In this document: positions 1-8,056 of the stretch, piece by piece
How the letters are laid out: each line of letters starts with the position of its first letter
How positions within the stretch are numbered: the stretch's first letter is position 1
Source of the DNA: Yoonia sp. SS1-5
GTDB taxonomy: Bacteria; Pseudomonadota; Alphaproteobacteria; Rhodobacterales; Rhodobacteraceae
Direction: 5' to 3'
DNA: 64,000 bases
Assembly (NCBI RefSeq): GCF_038443705.2
Contig: NZ_CP151767.2
Span: 2,905,501 to 2,969,500 of the forward strand
Notes under the pieces: model-generated
The model's input: only the letters and a program-made list of their open reading frames with translations
Told to the model about the DNA's origin: nothing
Database searches by the model: none
Translations under genes and position numbers: made by a program

Positions 1-162
1 GGTTGTCTCATCAGCACCATCACGGCGCCCGGCCTGCGCGGTCTCGCGCCGCTTACGCGCCGCCTGATCGCGCACCACAGCACCACGACGGCTGAGCGGG
101 CGCGCACCACCTGTGACAACAGACTGACCGGCACCGGGGCCTTTGTTGATTCCATCAAGCAT
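1..162 (-). CDS. Hypothetical protein, C-terminus beyond the window
   Basis: An open frame starts at the ATG complementary to 160-162 and runs leftward off the window, so only the first 54 residues are visible. A good Shine-Dalgarno sequence (AGGAGA) lies about six bases upstream. The visible part begins MLDGINKGPGAGQSV and is rich in Gly, Arg and Ala with no membrane segment. I recognise no family. The gene sits on the outer side of a decayed IS21 element and may belong to the accessory island. The start is well supported by the ribosome binding site; the function is unknown. Confidence 0.5.
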   Translation of the reverse strand, partial: MLDGINKGPGAGQSVVTGGARPLSRRGAVVRDQAARKRRETAQAGRRDGADETT

Positions 163-523
163 AATAGATCTCCTTAAAGCGCCGGGGGTCGCCGGCCATG
201 CACTCGATTTAGCAACCGTTAGTTGCGACCGTAAGGACCACTACGTACGCGAAATTTGCGGGGCCACTACGTAGAAAAACAAGTAAGATACGGAAATCCA
301 GGTGCCTGATATTGTCACTGGACCAGCACAAGTGGACTGGACATGTCTCGCCTTAAGTCCTGAACCTAGTGCCGTTCCAGTTGCTCGTTTAAGTTGTCAA
401 TCGGCATCGAACATTGCCCCCCTGCTGGCATCCAATATTGACCCGCTTGTGCTGAGCAGGCCCGCCGCTGCGTAGCACTCACCTAGCGCAGCGGGGGTAG
501 GCCTGCGGGGTTTCGGATTAGCG
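163..523. other. Intergenic stretch with IS21 end
   Basis: No gene is visible between the leftward gene at the edge and istB. The right half holds the outer end of the IS21 element (terminal direct repeats at 401-444) and an inverted repeat at about 467-495 (CCGCTGCG...CGCAGCGG) just outside the istB stop. The left half has a short direct repeat, CCACTACGTA, at about 239-248 and 265-274, of unknown meaning. Confidence 0.6.
401..444. repeat. IS21-type terminal direct repeats
   Basis: Two related 19-20-base units lie close together: CGGCATCGAACATTGCCCC at about 402-420 and TGGCATCCAATATTGACCC at 426-444. Multiple short direct repeats at the tips are characteristic of IS21-family elements, where the transposase binds. 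Their position just beyond the istB 3' end fits the right end of this element. I could not find the matching opposite repeats beyond istA, which suggests that end has been lost. Confidence 0.55.
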
Positions 524-1251
524 CTATGCGAGGTTCTTGAAGCGCTAGCTTTCGTTGCCTGTCTCGACGATCTCGCAATGGTGGGTGAGCTGGTCCAGGA
601 GCGCGGTGGTCATCTTGGCATCGCCGAAGACACTGGCCATTCGCTGAAGGTCAGGTTTGTTGTGACGATGATGGATGTGCGTTCGTAGAGCTTGCTGATC
701 AGATGGAACAGAAGCTGGGCGCCGGTCTGTGCGAATGGGAGGTAGCCCAGTTCATCGAGGATCAGGAAGTCGAGCCGCGAGATCAGGTCGGCGGTTCGAC
801 CCTGCCGTTCTGCCCTGGCTTCGGCGTTCAGCTTGTTCACCAGATCAACACCGTTGAAGAACCGCCCGCGGCGGCCAGCCTGGATGCAAGTGCGGGCGAT
901 GCTGACGGCAAGATGGGTTTTGCCGGTGCCGGTGCCCCCGATCAGGATGAGGTTGCGCTGGTGATCCAGGAAGTCGCCCGTGGCCAGGTCTCGGATCATG
1001 GTCACATTGACCTCGGCAGCGTCGAAGTCGAGCTCTTCCAGTTCCTTGGCCAGCGGCAGCTTGGCGATGGTCATCTGGTACTTGACCGACCGCGCCTGCT
1101 TGTCCCTGATCTCGGCCGTCAGCAGATCCCCGATGATCTGCTGGGACTCATGCTGGCGTTTGACGGCGGTGGTCAGCACCTCGTCATAGGCGGCCCTCAT
1201 GCCGTAAAGCTTCAGCTTCCCCACGGCGTCTATTACATCTGATCTTTCCAT
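524..1251 (-). pseudogene. istB: IstB-like AAA ATPase of IS21 element, broken
   Basis: IstB is the ATP-binding helper of IS21-family transposition. The reading frame from 1251 gives a normal IstB N-terminus, a Walker A motif (GGTGTGKT) near residue 105 and the Walker B region [14 protein letters not shown]. After [10 protein letters not shown] one base is missing (about 635-637), so the frame runs out at 610. The lost frame continues ([28 protein letters not shown]) and then meets a second lesion: the Trp codon expected in the usual SWRF ending is a stop at 545-547. The original stop is at 524-526. Two independent lesions mean the gene is dead. Confidence 0.85.
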
Positions 1252-2786
1252 CTGTCTTTCTCCTCAAGCTGTCATAACGGTTGCAGTCGGCCATGGGCTC
1301 ACACGAGAGCCGCAGGGCGTCCGGGGTGGTGATTGTCAGGGGCTGCGGTGGTTCGCGATGACGGGCCAGGATGTTCTGCATGACCCCGGCGGAATGGACA
1401 TTGTGCGACAGAGCTTCGGCACAAGCAGCCTCCACCGCATCGATCCCGTCGGTCAGCACGGCACTCAGGATGTCGACCATTTACCGGTCGCCGCAGGGCT
1501 GGCGTTCCAGCTTGCGTTGCACGCGGCGGATCGGGGACGGCAGATCCCACTCTTTGAATGGCGCGTCATTGCGCAGCGCACCGGGTTTGCAGGCCAGAAC
1601 CAGGTATGTAATGCGGGGGGGGGGCGAAGACGGTTTGGTCGCGACCAAAGGCGCGGAGGTGGTTGCCAACAATCCTGCCAGCATTCCAGCTGGTCGGCAT
1701 AATTCCAGCTGGTCGGCATAAGCTCTGATCTCGACCGGCCGCCCCACGGCTCGGGCATCGACCGCGCAGCGGTTCTTGTCGAAGCCCGCGAGGCAGGTCT
1801 TGGAGACAGAGGCCGGAACCGCGTGGAACCCATCGAACGGACCGACGCAAGGAACCAGGCTTGGGCGTTCTTCTTCGAACACCTCCCAGATCGTTCTGTC
1901 GCGCAGCTCCGGGTGCTTGTTCGCCTTCGCATAGGCCAGGCATCGGTCTTCCAGCCAGGCGTTCGGCTCGGCATAGGAGTTGAACTTCGGACGCGGCACG
2001 AAGAACCGCCGCCTGAACACGCCCACTTGGTTCTCCACCTGACCCTTCGCCCAACCCGAGGCTGGCGTGCAGGCAACGGGGTTGACCAAGTAATGTCCGG
2101 ACATCTGCTGGAACCGGCGATTGTAAGCCCGATCCTTCCCGACAAAGATCGCATCGACCGCAGCCTTCATATTATCGTAGATGCCCCGGGCGCAGACGCC
2201 GCCAAAGAAGGCGACTGCGCGATCGTGGGCATCGAACACCGTCTCTTGGCTCTCGCGGGGGGTAAGCCCGGACAAACGGTATGCGGCTGTGGCTCAGGCG
2301 AAGATGCGCAACCTTCACCGTCACGGTTGCAGCATCGATCAGAACGGTCTCATGGCTCCAGTCGAACTGATAGGCCTCGCCGGGATCAAAGCTCAGCGGC
2401 ACATAGGCCGCAGCCGAAGCTTCCCGCGTCACTTTCGATCAGCTGGCTGCATATCGACGAACCGCATCGTCGCTGCCGTCGTAGCCTCGATTGCGCAACC
2501 CTTCGTAAATCCGGACCAGGGTCAGCCGCTGGCGTTTGGGTTGCCGGGCGTTCTCAGCCAGCATCTCATCCAGGTGAGGCCGCCACGGGTCAATCTTTGG
2601 TCGGGGTTGCGTGGACCGATCATAGCTGAACGCGGTAGACCCGGACCGCACCGCCTTCCGTACCGTGTTCCGCGATACCCGCAGTTCCCGGCAGATCCGC
2701 TTGATCGACTTCCCCAGGGTAAAATGTCCGTCGTCAGGGTTTTCGGAACCATTACGTTCGCGGGCAATCTTGCCTTGGCAAACCAT
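1184..2786 (-). pseudogene. istA: IstA-like transposase of IS21 element, multiply broken
   Basis: IstA is the DDE transposase of IS21 elements. Recognisable pieces lie in successive frames: the HTH region (SIKRICRELRVSRNTVRKAV), the catalytic part (YQFDWSHETVLI ... IYDNMKAAVDAIFVGKDRAYNRRFQQM) and the C-terminus ending near 1184. Lesions seen are a Trp-to-stop at about 2448, an extra G in a G-run near 2262, a 19-base tandem duplication at about 1684-1721, a long G-run near 1617 and an in-frame stop near 1480. The normal N-terminal leader is missing: homology starts only around 2720, so the upstream end has been cut off or replaced. It overlaps the istB start, as usual in this family. Confidence 0.8.
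1684..1721. repeat. 19-bp tandem duplication inside istA
   Basis: The unit TTCCAGCTGGTCGGCATAA occurs twice head to tail. It matches istA coding sequence (YADQLE), so the second copy is a replication-slippage-type duplication that adds 19 bases and shifts the frame. It is one of several lesions in this element. Confidence 0.85.
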
Positions 2787-2822
2787 CTGGCAAAATGCTG
2801 CTTGCGGCCATCAGATTGGACA

Positions 2823-3572
2823 ATGGCCAGATTTCGAAAAGCCGCTCGGCAGCATGCCCGAATGGGTTACCGAAATCTGACAACAATTGAGTATCTCGAT
2901 ACGCCAAGCCAGCGCCAAATTCTTGAGGTGATGGAAGAAGGCCGCCCTGTGGTTGTCACGGGACTTGAACCTGAACCACCTTGCCGGGACTGGACAATTG
3001 ATAAGCTGGCCCAACGCTTTGGCGATGCGGTTACGCGCGTGCGGTCAGCAACGCACCGTCAAACCATGGCAGAGTTCGTTGCGGAATTGAAAGAGTTCGA
3101 AGAACATCCCAAAGATGACCTTATCGAGGGTTTCACAAAGCCCTACACCGAGGGGGCCAACCTTCCGGAAGAGATGTGGGCCGACTTTGGGACGCTGTTC
3201 TTTGATCGTGAGGATTTTATCCCACCGCAACTTTGGTTGGGTGCGGTACCAACCCATATCCCGACCTCTAGCTTGCACAGAGATCCTTTGACCGGATTTT
3301 TGTTGCAGGTCATAGGACGCAAGCGCCTTGATCTCTATTCAGCTGATCAAGAAGATCTGCTTTACCCGATGAAAAGTTATAATAACTATCAGCCGTGTTG
3401 GTTCAAACCTGAGCACCCAGATCCTCTTATTTATCCAAAGTCACAGGCGGCAAGTTGCCTGTCAGTGACGCTACACCCGGGCGAGCTTTTGATTCAGCCA
3501 GCAGGGTGGTTCCATCAGGTTTATGCCTTGGACAGTCCAAATATGTCTGTCAGTTATTTCTGGCGCTACTAA
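2823..3572 (+). CDS. JmjC/cupin-8-like Fe(II) oxygenase
   Basis: The product is about 249 residues. The N-terminal part (DTPSQRQILEVMEEGRPVVVTG, then DWTIDKLAQRFGD) matches the start of cupin_8/JmjC proteins of the JMJD5/FIH type, which hydroxylate side chains of protein substrates using Fe(II) and 2-oxoglutarate. The metal triad is visible as His152, Asp154 (LHRDPLTGF) and His231 (GWFHQVYAL). The family and triad are observed; hydroxylation of the neighbouring peptide is inference. Start codons at 2823 and 2862 are both possible and neither has a clear ribosome binding site. The gene is intact, has lower GC than core genes, and begins about 40-100 bases from the istA remnant. It heads a same-strand cluster with a Gly-rich small protein. 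Confidence 0.7.
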   Translation: MARFRKAARQHARMGYRNLTTIEYLDTPSQRQILEVMEEGRPVVVTGLEPEPPCRDWTIDKLAQRFGDAVTRVRSATHRQTMAEFVAELKEFEEHPKDDLIEGFTKPYTEGANLPEEMWADFGTLFFDREDFIPPQLWLGAVPTHIPTSSLHRDPLTGFLLQVIGRKRLDLYSADQEDLLYPMKSYNNYQPCWFKPEHPDPLIYPKSQAASCLSVTLHPGELLIQPAGWFHQVYALDSPNMSVSYFWRY

Positions 3573-3737
3573 GCGCCAACCGTATTTTGTTTGGTCCGGC
3601 TTCGGATGAAACAAAATTGGGTGAAGGGTTCTGAATCAACCCTCCACCCGTTTGAGAAGCCTGATTTAGATAATCGGGCAACTACCAACAGTGGTTTACT
3701 TAGTACTGTGACCACACAAAAAAAGGGAAATATAGGA

Positions 3738-4073
3738 ATGAAAAGTATTACTGCAAATTCCTTCGATGACTTGAACAGTTCCATCAGCTTTGGCGGCGGT
3801 GGTGGCGGCGGCGGCGGCGGTGGTGGCGGCCGGAGCAGCGGTGGCGTTGCACCTGCGTCGCTTCGTCAGCGGACGATGGACTACAATGCGAATACGGCAG
3901 GTCGTCAAGCACAGGCGGATGCCGACAGACAGCGGCGCAATGATGTCGCACAACACATAAACTCAAACATTCAGCAGGGGACGAGTGTGAGTATAACAAA
4001 TGGTAAGCCGTCAGTCACTGTGCGGTCGAATTGCACAAGCTGCCACCATAGCAATGATCCCTTTGCCAACTAA
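3738..4073 (+). CDS. Gly-rich small protein, possible secreted peptide precursor
   Basis: The product is 111 residues. The N-terminal 18 residues (MKSITANSFDDLNSSISF) are followed by 13 consecutive glycines (19-31), then RSSGG, a hydrophilic Arg/Gln/Asn-rich body, and a C-terminal CTSCHHSNDPFAN with Cys99 and Cys102 beside two histidines. The start at 3738 has AGGGA eight to nine bases upstream. There is no signal peptide. The acidic, Leu/Ile-containing N-terminus before a double Gly resembles leaders of peptides exported by ABC transporters, though the spacing is one residue off consensus. It lies between the JmjC/cupin gene and an ABC exporter remnant, suggesting a ribosomally made, modified and exported peptide. 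No family is recognised; the function is inferred from context. Confidence 0.6.
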   Translation: MKSITANSFDDLNSSISFGGGGGGGGGGGGGRSSGGVAPASLRQRTMDYNANTAGRQAQADADRQRRNDVAQHINSNIQQGTSVSITNGKPSVTVRSNCTSCHHSNDPFAN

Positions 4074-5019
4074 GGGCATCCACACAGCTTTCCGCACCCG
4101 CCAAAAGTTACTTTTGGCGGGTGTAGTTGCTGTCGCGTTAGGCATCTGGGGCTTCACGCAGAACTCGGCTTCACGCTCAGTGCCGGAATATGAAGCGTTT
4201 GTTGCAGCTTATGGCCAAACGGTGGGCGCAGACGACACGCTTGTCGTCGGAAGTCGATCGACAGCTCCGCATGCCTGCATCATTGCAACAACGCCAGCGC
4301 AGATCTATGTGGCCGAACGGATCCAGCGGTTTTGGTCATTTCTGTCTACTCAGTTTTCCCTAGTAGGCGTGTTACAGATTTCGCCGCGTTCCGATGATTG
4401 CCCGGCCAATACTAATTTCACTTTTCTGCCTTTGGATGATCCTGCCGGTGCTGGCGTTGAGGCGATGCTACGCAGCCTTGGTGTTGACTTGGAAGAGGGC
4501 AACCGCCGCAACACGATTAACCCGCTGGGATATGGGTTCGGTTATCTTGACGACGACCAGCCGAAAACAGTTGTCGTTATCAATACACTATCCTCCCAAA
4601 CGCCAAACTCTTCGGTGGCTACCCGCTTTGTCAACGCGGTCGTTCTGCAGGAAACATTCCAGATGCTCACTTTCGGGCCCGACAGACCGGTCGAATTTGC
4701 TCCAACCTCGATCCTGCACGAGCCCGTCTCTCGCCCTGATCCGGATTGGGAAAGCTACACGCCGGAAGATCTGGCCATATTTCTTGATCAAACACCCGAA
4801 AGACTATGCCGCGAGGATGTTTTCGCCTTGGCTGCGTTTGAACGGATTTCAGCCGCCGGGGTGGTTTATGAAAGTGACGTCAACGAAGTGGTTATGAGTG
4901 CTTTTGAAAGCATACAAAACAAGACAAACGAAATCACCAGCGATCAAGAATGGAACGACATCGTCGATCCAAACTGCAGTCTTGCAAACCCGCTTGGCCC
5001 ATCCGGAACCTCTCAGTAA
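4054..5019 (+). CDS. Membrane-anchored extracytoplasmic protein, unknown function
   Basis: From ATG 4054 the product is about 321 residues, overlapping the Gly-rich gene by 20 bases, which suggests translational coupling. The alternative ATG at 4000 lies wholly inside that gene. An N-terminal membrane segment (LLLAGVVAVALGIWGF) is followed by a soluble domain presumably in the periplasm, with several cysteines. The middle (VLQETFQMLTFGPD ... PTSILHEP) loosely resembles DUF2927 proteins, which have a degenerate peptidase-like helix; this is tentative. Position between peptide precursor and exporter suggests a role in processing, export or immunity (inference). Confidence 0.55.
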   Translation: MIPLPTKGIHTAFRTRQKLLLAGVVAVALGIWGFTQNSASRSVPEYEAFVAAYGQTVGADDTLVVGSRSTAPHACIIATTPAQIYVAERIQRFWSFLSTQFSLVGVLQISPRSDDCPANTNFTFLPLDDPAGAGVEAMLRSLGVDLEEGNRRNTINPLGYGFGYLDDDQPKTVVVINTLSSQTPNSSVATRFVNAVVLQETFQMLTFGPDRPVEFAPTSILHEPVSRPDPDWESYTPEDLAIFLDQTPERLCREDVFALAAFERISAAGVVYESDVNEVVMSAFESIQNKTNEITSDQEWNDIVDPNCSLANPLGPSGTSQ

Positions 5020-5065
5020 TGTATTTGTCTTATGTGACCTGTCGTTTGATTGCTGGCGCCCGAAA

Positions 5066-5386
5066 ATGAGCGCAACGCAAAACGAAAACGCCAATGAAAT
5101 ACCACTGTCGTGGTTTGGTAAAGCGTTTTGGAAGTTTACACCGCTTTATATTGAACTTGTTTTTTTAGCAATTTGTTTGCGCCTGATCGGGTTGGTCGAA
5201 CCGTTTATTTTTCAAGTCATCATAGGTCGCATAGTCCCCTTTGAACGTGAAGCGTCCTTGATGGTGGTCGTGGCGATATTCGCGGTCGTTAGCCTATTTC
5301 AGCTTGGGTTTGAGGCTCTATCCCGATTGCTTGGAATGTTGACGGCCGTCTGACGTCAGCGCTTATGGGTCTACATAGGGCTTTTT
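5066..5386 (+). pseudogene. Truncated ABC-type exporter, N-terminal membrane part
   Basis: The frame from ATG 5066 encodes 95 residues up to a stop at 5351-5353. The sequence (PLSWFGKAFWKFTPLYIELVF ... EPFIFQVIIGRIVPF) matches the first transmembrane helices of HlyB/PrtD-type peptide or type I secretion ABC exporters. The stop comes from an apparent one-base deletion near 5350: in the next frame the homology continues as LTSALMGLHRAF up to the left end of the IS3 element near 5386. All remaining helices and the ATPase domain are missing. The IS, with deletion of flanking DNA, probably removed the rest. It was likely the export component of the preceding cluster. Confidence 0.65.
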
Positions 5387-5432
5387 GCTAAGAGAGAGTT
5401 TGTTGCTCATCGTAACCATCAAGGAGTGGAAG

Positions 5433-5872
5433 ATGAGAAAGACAACGAAGAGCGCTGGCGAGAAGATCGTCAGAGACATCAAGCCCGCCACGCGCAAGCA
5501 GTATTCCAGCGAAGAGAAGATCCGCATCGTGCTGGATGGATTGCGTGGTGAGGACAGCATCGCAGAGTTGTGCCGTTCCCCCTGCCCGGCAGTCGAAACG
5601 CAGTTTCGATGACAGGGGCGAGGGCATCTCCCAAGGCCTTTATTATAAGTGGTCGAAAGACTTCATGGAGGCCTGGAAGAAGCGCTTGGCCGGGGACGCA
5701 GCACGGGCTGCGAACACCCAAGAGGTCAAGGAACTGCGCCGTGAAGCCAAGGATCTCAAAGAGGTGGTCGCTGAACAGACACTTGAACTGCGTCTTCTCA
5801 AAAAAAGCATGCTCGGGGATGGGGACGACCACGCATCAGGTATGCCGCATCAGAGGAGCTGGAGAGTGAGCC
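5433..5872 (+). pseudogene. IS3 orfA (HTH protein), interrupted
   Basis: OrfA is the DNA-binding subunit of IS3-family transposases. From ATG 5433 the frame gives KQYSSEEKIRIVLDGLRGED and the HTH start SIAELCR, then runs into inserted sequence and stops. Homology resumes in another frame at about 5620 as EGISQGLYYKWSKDFMEA and the coiled-coil EVKELRREAKDLKEVVAEQ. Comparing codon spacing either side of TGC (5571) and GAG (5620) gives an insertion of 40 bases, which shifts the frame by one. Confidence 0.8.
5576..5618. repeat. Palindromic insertion, family 1, copy A
   Basis: This is a 40-base insertion in IS3 orfA. It contains a perfect 7-bp stem TCGAAAC (5593-5599), a GCA loop and GTTTCGA (5603-5609), with an outer CCCCTG/CAGGGG pair. 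One arm is CTGCCCGGCAGTCGA. In reverse orientation it matches copy B over about 35 positions, except that three bases on each side of the stem are exchanged (AAA/TTT), which keeps the pairing. Confidence 0.85.
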
Positions 5873-5907
5873 ATTGATGCGCCATTGGTTCAAGCACAAT
5901 GGCGAAC
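5865..5907. repeat. Palindromic insertion, family 2, copy F
   Basis: This insertion of about 37 bases lies between codons for LE and RLVEES of IS3 orfB. Arms GCCATTG (5870-5876) and CAATGGC (5897-5903) can pair. Its reverse complement contains GCTTGAACCAATGGCGCA, nearly identical to copies D and E in the second IS3 element. The insertion length assumes the two Ile codons usual in this transposase between Glu and Arg. Confidence 0.8.
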
Positions 5908-6603
5908 CGGCTGGTGGAAGAAAGCCATCTGTTGGCACGTCGGACACTGGCTAAGCTTGGTATCCCTCGCACCATGTTCTACCGTTGGTATGACCGATAT
6001 CTGCAGCGCGGTGAGGCTGGGCTGGCGGATCAATCTCCCAAGCCCAATCACGTCTGGAACCGGGTGCCCACCGACGTGAAGCGCAAGGTTGTGGATCTTG
6101 CGCTGAAGGAAACAGAGCTGTCACCACGCGAACTGGCGGTGACGTTCAGCGATCAGGAACGCTATTTTGTGTCGGAATCTACGGTCTATCGCACGCTCAA
6201 GGCACATGACCTGATCACTAGCCCGGCCTTCATCGTTCTGAAAGCCGCTGATGAGCTCCAACACAAGACAACGGCCATCAACCAGCTTTGGCAGACCGAC
6301 TTTACCTATCTCAAGGTGATCGGCTGGGGCTGGTTCTATCTCAGCACCGTCCTTGATGATTACAGCCGGTATATCATCGCCTGGAAACTCTGCACCAATA
6401 TGCGGGCCGAAGATGTGACGGACACTTTGGACCTGGCGTTGCGGGCTTCGGGATGTGACCAGGTTCATGTTGTCCACAAGCCACGCCCGCTCAGCGATAA
6501 TGGATCAAGCTACGTCTCGAGCGACCTGGCCGAGTGGTTGCACGACAAGGGCATGAAGCACTCGCGCGGTGCGCCATACCATCTGCAAACCCAGGGCAAG
6601 ATC

Positions 6604-6640
6604 CCTCTCATCGTTTCTGCGAAACGACTGCCGGGCAGTG
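6604..6640. repeat. Palindromic insertion, family 1, copy B
   Basis: This is a 37-base insertion exactly between the codons for GKI and ERWHQ of the IS3 transposase. The perfect stem TCGTTTC (6611-6617), TGC loop and GAAACGA (6621-6627) is followed by CTGCCGGGCAG. It is the same element as copy A in the opposite orientation, with the stem bases changed compensatorily. Confidence 0.9.
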
Positions 6641-7078
6641 GAACGCTGGCATCAGACCCTCAAGAACCGCATCCTGCTGGAAAACTACTTCCTGCCCGGC
6701 GATCTCGAAGCGCAGATCACGGCCTTTGTCGATCACTACAATCACCAGCGCTTCCACGAGAGCATCAACAACGTCACGCCCGCCGACGTCTACTTCGGTC
6801 GCGACAAAGCCATCCTCAAACAACGCGAAAGGATCAAACAGAAAACACTTGAAGCGCGCCGCTTGCATCACCGCAAACACGCCGCATAATCAAACCAACA
6901 ACATGAGCCAAACTCTCGCCTAGTTCAGGATGCCATTGGCACCAAAAACCCTGACGACGGACATGGCGGTGCAGCGAATGTCTGGTCTCAGTTGCCCATC
7001 TCTGGCCATCAATCCCCTTTAGTTTTCCATGTTTCCGGTTAGCTTGAAAGGAATGAAGGATGTTGGTGGAATAGTACA

Positions 7079-7978
7079 ATGAAGGATGTGATTGGGTATC
7101 TGCGCTGTTTTGAAGCCGCTTCTCGTTTGATGAACTTCACTTATGCAGCCGATGAGTTATGCGTTACCCAAAGTGCGGTTAGCCACCAGATGAAGGAACT
7201 TTCCAGACGCCTGGGGTTTGCCCTGTTCAATCGCACGGGAAACACGCTGGAACTGACTGCGAAAGGTCAAGAGTTTGCGAGACTTACGTCTCGTCTGCTA
7301 CAAGATCTGGATATTGGCCTTGAAGGGTTGCGCAGCGATATCCTCAAAGGTGCTCTGTTGATCCATTGTGACCCGGTGTTGGCCAACAAATGGCTCCTGC
7401 CGAGACTGGACAGACTTGAAGGCCGGTGCCTCCCACTCCGGGTAGAACTGCGCTCCAGTGGTGAACCGAAAGATGCTGACATTGTCATCGGTTTTGAGGC
7501 CGTTGACGGGTTTGAAGAAAGTCACTTCGACGCGGACTACTGCACCTTCGTCTACAGCCCTGAGATTCTGACATCTGGCGAAAACAAGCTATCGCCCGCG
7601 CAGATAATATCCGAGACCGCAATCCAACTTGGCAAGCCCAACTTAGAAGAGCTGTACGGTGCGAAATGGTCAAGCTGGGGAGCAACGCAAGGCAAAGATA
7701 TAAGATCAGCCGGGGACATTGAGGCGCACGGTAGCGTCGAACTGGCCTTGCAGGCGGCTGTCCACGGACGTGGCGTGGCATTACTTCGCAGAACGATTGC
7801 CGATGACGACATCCGCGCTGGACGGCTTATCGCAGCGTCGCACGGACGTTTGCCGGATGCGCCACCACTTATTGTGTCTATAAACACGCAGACCCTCCAT
7901 CACGATCTATGCCGCGATCTTGAGAATTGGCTGCTGGCTGAATTGACTTCGACAGTCGCGGAAGCGCGGTGTGAATAG
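7079..7978 (+). CDS. LysR-family transcriptional regulator, GcvA-like
   Basis: The product is 299 residues. The N-terminal winged HTH (FEAASRLMNFTYAADELCVTQSAVSHQMKEL, residues about 11-41) is typical of LysR regulators, and the C-terminal two-thirds is the periplasmic-binding-like effector domain. The variant resembles GcvA/AmpR regulators (SRRLGFALFNR). It precedes an RraA-like gene and an MFS transporter on the same strand, about 80 bases away, and probably controls them; LysR regulators usually sense a pathway metabolite. The ATG at 7079 is the natural start. It is intact, although it lies between two decayed IS elements. The effector is unknown. Confidence 0.85.
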   Translation: MKDVIGYLRCFEAASRLMNFTYAADELCVTQSAVSHQMKELSRRLGFALFNRTGNTLELTAKGQEFARLTSRLLQDLDIGLEGLRSDILKGALLIHCDPVLANKWLLPRLDRLEGRCLPLRVELRSSGEPKDADIVIGFEAVDGFEESHFDADYCTFVYSPEILTSGENKLSPAQIISETAIQLGKPNLEELYGAKWSSWGATQGKDIRSAGDIEAHGSVELALQAAVHGRGVALLRRTIADDDIRAGRLIAASHGRLPDAPPLIVSINTQTLHHDLCRDLENWLLAELTSTVAEARCE

Positions 7979-8056
7979 AACTCATGCAGCCATGATGAAC
8001 CATCATTCGGGATAAACGGCATTGGGTGATATATCAGCCTTCGAACAGTGAGGCGC

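Larger units (their letters stand above)
5838..6889 (+). pseudogene. IS3 orfB (DDE transposase), interrupted twice
   Basis: OrfB is the catalytic DDE subunit. The start region (RYAASEELE) is followed at 5865 by a 37-base palindromic insertion, then LVEESHLLARRTLAKLGIPR onward in good frame. The integrase core is visible: WQTDFTYLKVIGWGW with the first Asp, LSDNGSSYVS with the second Asp, then GAPYHLQTQGK. A second 37-base insertion at 6604-6640 shifts the frame, and the catalytic Glu region resumes as RWHQTLKNRILLENYF in another frame to the stop at 6887-6889. Both insertions shift by one base, so no full-length product can be made. Confidence 0.8.
5386..6925 (+). mobile_element. IS3-family element, first copy, inactivated
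   Basis: The element has overlapping orfA/orfB transposase genes. Imperfect terminal inverted repeats are visible: GCTAAGAGAGAGTTTG near 5387 on the left against CAAACTCTCGCCTAG near 6909-6923 on the right, each next to a GCTCAT/ATGAGC motif. The reading frames are interrupted three times by 37-40-base palindromic insertions (about 5576-5618, 5865-5907 and 6604-6640). Apart from these insertions the coding sequence is well preserved, so the insertions look like the main cause of inactivation. Confidence 0.7.

Noticed and set aside
6926..6966. Possible degenerate seventh copy of hairpin family 2
   Set aside because: GATGC-CATTGG and ATGGCG are shared with copy F, but the middle does not align and no stem forms.
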